From the NCBI RefSeq assembly GCF_004798865.1, contig NW_025335505.1:23415924-23479923 (forward strand): a DNA stretch of 64,000 nt. Direction: 5' to 3'. This document shows, one piece after another, positions 58,809 through 64,000 of this stretch (position 1 is its first letter; each line of letters opens with the position of its first letter). The position numbers were made by a program, and so were the translations under genes. The notes under the pieces are model-generated. The model did not search any database and was not told where the DNA came from. It worked only from the letters and a program-made list of their open reading frames with translations. This stretch comes from Varanus komodoensis (Eukaryota > Chordata > Lepidosauria > Squamata > Varanidae).

Positions 58809-59689
58809 AAATGATCTCACACCAGTTATGCCATGGGACTGTGTGGTGTATACGATGATGTTCAGACTAGACCATCAATTCTGTCATAAGTTTACATGCA
58901 CTGTTGCTTCTCACATGCTTGCAGCAGGACTAAGAAATGGCACCACCCTAAGAAATATCTACATCTTTCCTGGACCCTGCTCCAGAGTTTCCAGTGTAAC
59001 CCAGATGCCCACAGCAATTCTTTTGGTGCCAGGGTCAGCCTCTATTTCAGTGGAAGGAATAAAGGTCCAACTTCTTTGTTGAAGGAATGGCTATTGTAAG
59101 CAGAAACAGATCAGGATTTCTAATGCTTTATTTAGAGTTTATAGCAACATCCTGCAAATCTGTGTCAGAAGGTGCCATGTTAAAGAAACACACTTGCAAG
59201 ACTCCTCTTAGTCTAATTTAAGCCCAAAGCCATGGTGGGGGACAGCAGGGACTATACATAGGCTGTGGCCTGTGGCGTTTCTCTAAATGAGGCTTCTAGC
59301 TTGAGTCTTCTCTGCAGGAGCAGAGAGGCTCTTTTACATGTGTTCCCCCCCAGAGTTTTCTTTAATATTCTCTTGCAGAATCACTAGGTGGCAGTGTGGT
59401 GTAGTGAAGGATTTGATGCTCCAATTCACAGATAATTCCAGGCTTTCCTTGCTGGAAAAAGAAGGCAGAAATGCTTGGAAAGCTCAAGGAGGGCCCTGGA
59501 GGAGGGTGACATCATGTGAAGCACCCTCAAACTACTATAAGTGAGGGATCGCAATAGAGGTCTTGTGCAAAGAAGCCCTCATCATGCCTGGAAACGTTGC
59601 TGTACAAAATGCTGTCTCCAAAAGGGACAATGCAGCTGCTCATAAATCTGTGCTTCTTTTGTACACAGATATTTTCGGATTGGCCTAAA
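58809..59689. other. non-coding DNA, nothing recognised
   Basis: Unique sequence. 59390-59410 (GGCAGTGTGGTGTAGTGAAG) recalls a Sauria SINE head, but no body follows. Confidence 0.35.
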
Positions 59690-59690
59690 A

Positions 59691-59775
59691 TAGGGGTAAG
59701 CAATTTGTGGCCCTCCAGATATTATTGGATTGCAACTCCCATCAGTACCAGCCAGTTTAGCCACTGGTGAGGGAT
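59691..59775. mobile_element. hAT-like MITE, left half
   Basis: TAGGGGTAAGCAATTTGTGG, CCCTCCAGATATTATTGGAT, TGCAACTCCCATCAG: the left end is close to the family consensus. The right arm is missing. Confidence 0.6.
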
Positions 59776-60236
59776 TAAGTGAGCACCTGGCAATGTGAGG
59801 CAAAGGCCAGACTGCCTGGGGCTCGATTGACACTGGTCACTGAAATCCCCCCTTTCAGCATTTAACAGATATTTGGGAGCGCTTGCCCAGGCCTTTCTCA
59901 AGCCTCATGCCACTTTGAGCGGATTTTCTCTAAGGTGCTTACCTGGGCGTCAATGTCAATGGGACGGTGGACTTGTTCCAGGGACTGGTCTGAACTTATA
60001 AGGAGCTCTTGGTGGTGCTGAACTCCAACTCCAAAATAGGTCCAACACCATGGATTGTGTCTTTTAATTTCAGACTGTACAGTTCCCCTGTACAAAAATA
60101 AATAAATCCCCCAAACTAGCAGGTTGGGAGAGCAGATATCTGTGTCTGTATTGATTTTTAAAATGCATGGATAAGCTTTTAAACGTTTAAAATAAGTTTG
60201 TAATACTATTTAATTAACATGGAACATAAAGAGGGT
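59776..60236. other. non-coding DNA
   Basis: No recognised gene or repeat. Confidence 0.4.
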
Positions 60237-60239
60237 GGC

Positions 60240-60606
60240 TACCAGAGGAGGGGCTTCCACTGTTTAATCAGCTCCCCAGGGAGGGGCACCTGGTGCCCAC
60301 TGTTTACCATTTTTAAAACCTTTTTATTCACCCAATATTTTTACAGTTAAATATTTAAATCTTTTATAGCAATCTTTTTTACCTTGTTTGTATTGCATTT
60401 TCCTGGATTTTATAGCTGCCGTGTCTTCTCACTAACTTGAAAGTGGCTATTGTGGATTCACTTTTGCTCTTTTATTGTTCTTATTTTATTGGCGTATTAT
60501 TGATTTGTTGTTTTGCATTATGTTTGTTTGTGCTTTTTGATCTTGTCAATCATCCATAGGACTATCTTGGTTAAGCAGTGGTACAGAAATCAAATAAAAA
60601 TAATAG
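60240..60606 (+). mobile_element. L2 LINE 3' end, old
   Basis: AATCAGCTCCCCAGGGAGGG, GCACCTGGTGCCCAC is the C-terminal coding remnant. A T-rich 3' UTR follows and ends CAGTGGTACAGAAATCAAAT, AAAAATAATAG. Confidence 0.6.
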
Positions 60607-60849
60607 TTATCTGAAGTCCTGTATTGTAGGCACAAATTTGCCACCTCAGAGAGAACCAGGTCCTGGCCTTCTTGGCTCTTGCTGATGAATAATTCAGGAT
60701 TTAAATCAGACCCATGTATGTGGTCTCAAATACCACAAGCCCAAATGAACATGCAAGATAATGCAGATATATCTTTTGGTTTTCTCCTAGGTGCAAAAAT
60801 TAGCCTCTAAGAAATGATCTGCTGCTGGGTGCTTATGCTGTCATCCTGG

Positions 60850-61240
60850 ATAGAGTAGGCAATGGGCTTTTTGCCAATGTAACATTTCTCTTTTGAAAGG
60901 TGCACATTTGCATTGCATAGGCAAGGTGTATGCATGTATTATTACAGGCACTGAAGACTGTGAGCGAATATTTGCATGTATGCCAGTTGCTGACAGTCTG
61001 AGCAATTCCTTTAAAATTATTCTAATGGATCCCATACCGCATGTGCTTATGGTATGCATTTCAGTAATGCCAGTAAACTGGTGTATATTGCAGATTTCGG
61101 AAAGGGTCATAATTTCTCTGGGTATTGTTAGGCTTTTATAAACTGCTGCCGGGGTGAAGCTATGAAAACTTTTGCCTGGCAAATGCTTGTATTTGTCTGC
61201 AGTAGACCTGCTTGGACCTTTTCTTCCTAAGTGGATCAAG
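60850..61240. promoter_or_regulatory. candidate conserved non-coding element (octamer motifs)
   Basis: The octamer ATTTGCAT (POU-type) occurs at 60905-60912 and 60970-60977. The block is repeat-free and holds long open frames on both strands (132 codons minus, 82 codons plus) with no family match. That can happen in conserved DNA without coding meaning. Confidence 0.35.
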
Positions 61241-61294
61241 TGAACATACCACGAGTTTGGGCATGGTTAGGGCCCTGGTTTGAGTTCACACTGG

Positions 61295-61385
61295 TGAGCT
61301 CTGACTTCCATCATATCCAGGATTATGGGAGTTACAGCCCAACTTATCTGGAAGGAACCAGCTTGGGAAATGTTGGTCTAGGTAC
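61295..61385. mobile_element. hAT-like MITE, right half
   Basis: GGATTATGGGAGTTACAGCC, CAACTTATCTGGAAGGAACC, AGCTTGGG: right arm and end of the palindromic family. Confidence 0.5.
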
Positions 61386-62004
61386 TACATGGAAAGCAAA
61401 AAGTTCAAGTGCTATTGGGATCTTAGAGTGATATAGCAGTATTCATTATCCAAAAAAGGGGTGGGGGCAAACCATGCATTTTAAAGGAAAGCTGCAACCT
61501 GCATGGAATAAACAGACAGTTGATGTTTATGAGCAAGGATGGATGGCCAGGTTACTATGGTCTGTCCTGCAAAGTAGCATTAGAGCCTCTGTGGTCCAGA
61601 ACTAAAGCTATTCCTCTGCTGTTAGGAGTTCAACACAGATCAATACTGATCTGGATTTATTAAAACCCAGATAGGGAGCTAACTGCTAGTTCCTGAGCAG
61701 GAAGTCTTATAAAAGAAAATGGTCTAGAAATTTTGATGGATGGATTTTCTGAGAAAATCTGATGGGTTCTCATGCCCAACCTGGATTCCTCATGAGTCCT
61801 GGGTCCTGCCATCATATTCTGCACTCTGTGCTGCCACTCTTATGCTTGTGTTTATTAGGGATGAGCAAATCTGTGCTTTGGGTCATTGTTTTCTTGTCCA
61901 GTTTTGCTTAATTCATCACAAATTCTGATAATTGTTTAAAGGTTCACATGAAAATTCATATGCCTTTTTATGCATATTGTTCCTGATCCATGCATTTCTC
62001 TGTG

Positions 62005-62006
<2 letters not shown>
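61386..62006. other. non-coding DNA, nothing recognised
   Basis: Unique sequence up to the GT run. Confidence 0.4.

Positions 62007-62040
<34 letters not shown>
62007..62040. repeat. (GT)17 microsatellite
   Basis: 34 bp of perfect GT repeat followed by a short AG run. The histidine/threonine open frames here come from it. Confidence 0.95.
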
Positions 62041-62044
<4 letters not shown>

Positions 62045-62164
62045 AGAGAAATTCCCATAAAAGAATGCATTTTAATGTTATTTTCCAGTAATATATATAT
62101 TTTTCTATGTATTTCACAGAAGTACATAGAGTATGGTTTGAAGGCACATAATACATCTGCCATG

Positions 62165-62287
62165 TGAAGCTAAGCCGGTCTGAGTCTAGCCTGAGCTTGG
62201 AGGGGAGACCACCTGGGAACCACCTGTAGCCACCTTGAGTTCCACAATGGGAGAAAGGTGGGCTATAAATATAATTAATAAATAAAT
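62165..62287 (+). mobile_element. 5S rRNA-derived SINE with Sauria/Bov-B-type tail
   Basis: GAAGCTAAGCCGGTCTGAGT, CTAGCCTGAGCTTGGAGGGG, AGACCACCTGGGAACCAC matches the 3' half of 5S rRNA including its internal control region. The tail CACCTTGAGTTCCACAATGG, GAGAAAGGTGGGCTATAAAT, ATAATTAATAAATAAAT is the Sauria SINE type. This is the known 5S-Sauria arrangement. Confidence 0.75.
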
Positions 62288-63222
62288 GCCTTGTGATACA
62301 TACAATTTTGTATCCATTAAGAACAGAGAACTCTATTACAAAAACTGGAGAATGGTGAAGAATAACTGAGTTTCAGTGTATGTACTGGTTCAAAACTGCA
62401 AAATTTCCCCTACCTTCACTAGTGTATAGAATGTGTATATATTATTTATCATTGTTGATCTCTTCCTCTCTTTCTTCTTTTACTCATATAACATGGCTAG
62501 AGGGCTGTATTTTGCTCAGCACATCGTAAGCTGAGCAGGGCTCATCCATGAGAAATGACTAAAATACTCAATCATTTCTTTCATCAAACTGTTTTCTATG
62601 TTCAGTCCTACTTTGACTCTCAGTTGGAATGGGAGACCTTTGGGAGCACATGATATATGCATACACAGCGTCTATGCAGTGCTTGTTGTAGAACTAGGAA
62701 CACTGGATAGATTTTCATATTAAATTACTTCTATGGGCAATCTTGAAGGAAAGCATCGGATGGTTCAAGGACTGCAGGATTTCACATCATGTGGAGGTGG
62801 CGAGATGGAGTCACTGGGGCAGTGCGTGTGGGCTTGGGTGGGCTCTGAGGGAAGGTGGAGGATAGGAAAGCCTGAAGGAATGTTGTCCATGGGATTTGAT
62901 GGGTCGGGCACAACTGTGCGACCAAACAAGACAGGCAAATGTCAGCATGAAAGCAAAGACTTTACAGCATTCCTTCAAGCAAGTCCCTTGTCCCTTATAG
63001 AGAATGAGGTGTGTGGTAACTGGAAAGGTTGCTGGAAAGTAGTTTGTGGAAAGCTGTTCTCTTGTGGACCATTACCTATTCTTCATGCCATCTACTCTCA
63101 TTTCCAAAAATGCTGTCACTAGATCTCTATAGAAAATAGTTTTCCCCGCAATTTTCATAGCAATTTAATGCATCAGTACTTAACTCATTGCATATCTTTC
63201 AGATGTATAATCTTAACGTTTA
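62288..63222. other. non-coding DNA
   Basis: No repeat family is called. The 129-residue plus-strand frame at 62733-63122 has no recognised domain and no splice context. Confidence 0.4.
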
Positions 63223-63223
63223 C

Positions 63224-63292
63224 TATGCAATCCTATATATGTCTGCTCAGAAGAAAGTTCTCTTGAGTGGGATCCGAGGCATGTGGCATCTC
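63224..63292. mobile_element. short MITE fragment, left half
   Basis: CTATGCAATCCTATATATGT, CTGCTCAGAAGAAAGTTCTC is the left arm and centre of the family at 63553. Confidence 0.5.
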
Positions 63293-63552
63293 AAGCATAA
63301 TCCAGGTTACCCTCAAACTCCAAATCTCTATGACTAATTTCCATTAATGCAGAAAAGCATTCATTTTGCATATGCTCAGAGACAAGTTTATATTATTGTT
63401 CCCACTGTAACAAGGACTGAGCCCTGGCTTAAATTAAGCTTTGTTTTCAGTGATAAGTAAAACAAGCTTGGTGAGCTAGATAAGGCCAAAGTTAAACACA
63501 TTTAGTTTGAACACCATTCCTTTGAAGTGAAAGGTAACCACACTGCAGCTTG
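63293..63552. other. non-coding DNA, possible regulatory motifs
   Basis: It holds AGATAAGG (GATA type) at about 63478 and GGTAACCACA (RUNX-type AACCACA) at about 63533. This is not enough for a call. Confidence 0.25.
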
Positions 63553-63632
63553 ATGCTGCAATCCTATACATTTTTACTCCCATGCTCAGTGGGGCCTTAC
63601 TCACAGGTAATTAGATACAGGATTGCAGCCTA
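63553..63632. mobile_element. short MITE with terminal inverted repeats
   Basis: GCTGCAATCCTATAC at the left pairs with GATACAGGATTGCAGC at the right. The centre (ctcagtggggccttactcac) is typical of a very common squamate short repeat. About 80 bp in all. Confidence 0.65.
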
Positions 63633-64000
63633 AATCCCTCCCATTGAAAGAGTGGGCCGTAAAAGTGCTCAGTTTTGGCTGGATCATGTCCCAAGCAAGC
63701 CACCAATTAACCCAAGGGTAAACTCCATGACAAATGTTTCTTCATCGCATTGCTTGTGAATCTGTAAAGAACTCCGGCTGGGAAACCAGTGACTCTGCTG
63801 AGACAATGCAAATCACTCCTTGTGTGTTTATTACACTGCTGCACTAATTTAGGGTTTTTCGTAGAGGCTCCCCCTCCCCTTCCGCCTTTTCCCTCTTACA
63901 TCCTTCAGGAACGCTGTTTTTCCCTTCCCCTATGGGAAGTCTCATTCATTCTTCCATTCATGTTTAGAAGGAATTTCTTAAGTCTTATTTTTCCTTGAGC
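63633..64000. other. non-coding DNA, nothing recognised
   Basis: Unique sequence to the window end. Confidence 0.4.

Noticed and set aside
1-64000. CRISPR arrays, bacterial operons, phage or plasmid origins
   Set aside because: There are no regularly spaced repeats, no ribosome binding sites and no dense coding. Repeat content is vertebrate throughout.

Overview
The window looks like nuclear DNA of a squamate reptile, most likely a lizard. The evidence is the repeat content. It holds several tRNA-derived Sauria SINEs with the (A)ATAAATA-type tail, other squamate tRNA SINEs, Bov-B (RTE) LINE ends, many 5'-truncated L2 and CR1 LINE copies, one reptile-type L1 end, 5S rRNA-derived SINEs, and many short palindromic elements with hAT-like ends. 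The rest is AT-rich, non-coding and typical of a gene-poor region or a large intron. I found no open reading frame that I can defend as a host coding exon. Open stretches are short, lack splice context or lie in repeats.

Layout: 1-1230 is mostly unique sequence with one palindromic element. About 1233-4820 is a nearly full-length but broken L2-clade LINE on the minus strand, with endonuclease and reverse transcriptase domains and a GC-rich 5' leader. 4820-13770 is unique DNA with scattered SINEs and a possible regulatory cluster near 8.1 kb. 13770-14470 is the one clear gene-like signal: an alternating CG/TG tract and then a CpG island. On the minus strand the island shows an RFX X-box, a CRE-like site, a CCAAT box, a GC box and a TATA-like box in order, with an NRF1-type site farther out. 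15.0-16.0 kb is a CR1 LINE. 16.8-18.0 kb is an L2 3' end followed by an LTR-like stretch. 19.7-25.5 kb is dense with nested LINEs and SINEs. 25.5-29.3 kb is mostly unique. 29.3-33.1 kb holds L2 tails and an L2 interrupted by an L1 with an 11-bp target-site duplication. 33-64 kb is mostly unique AT-rich sequence with scattered SINEs and several stretches that read like conserved non-coding elements (near 40.6-41.05 and 60.85-61.24 kb).

How the parts relate: the SINEs and their partner LINEs occur together. Sauria SINE tails go with Bov-B, and the 5S-headed SINEs carry at least three different LINE-type tails (Bov-B/Sauria type, CR1 type, L2 type). Two repeats, at 14.6 and 39.4 kb, carry a degenerate hammerhead-ribozyme-like core. 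The CpG-island promoter is the best candidate for an active host element, but the gene it serves cannot be named from this window.
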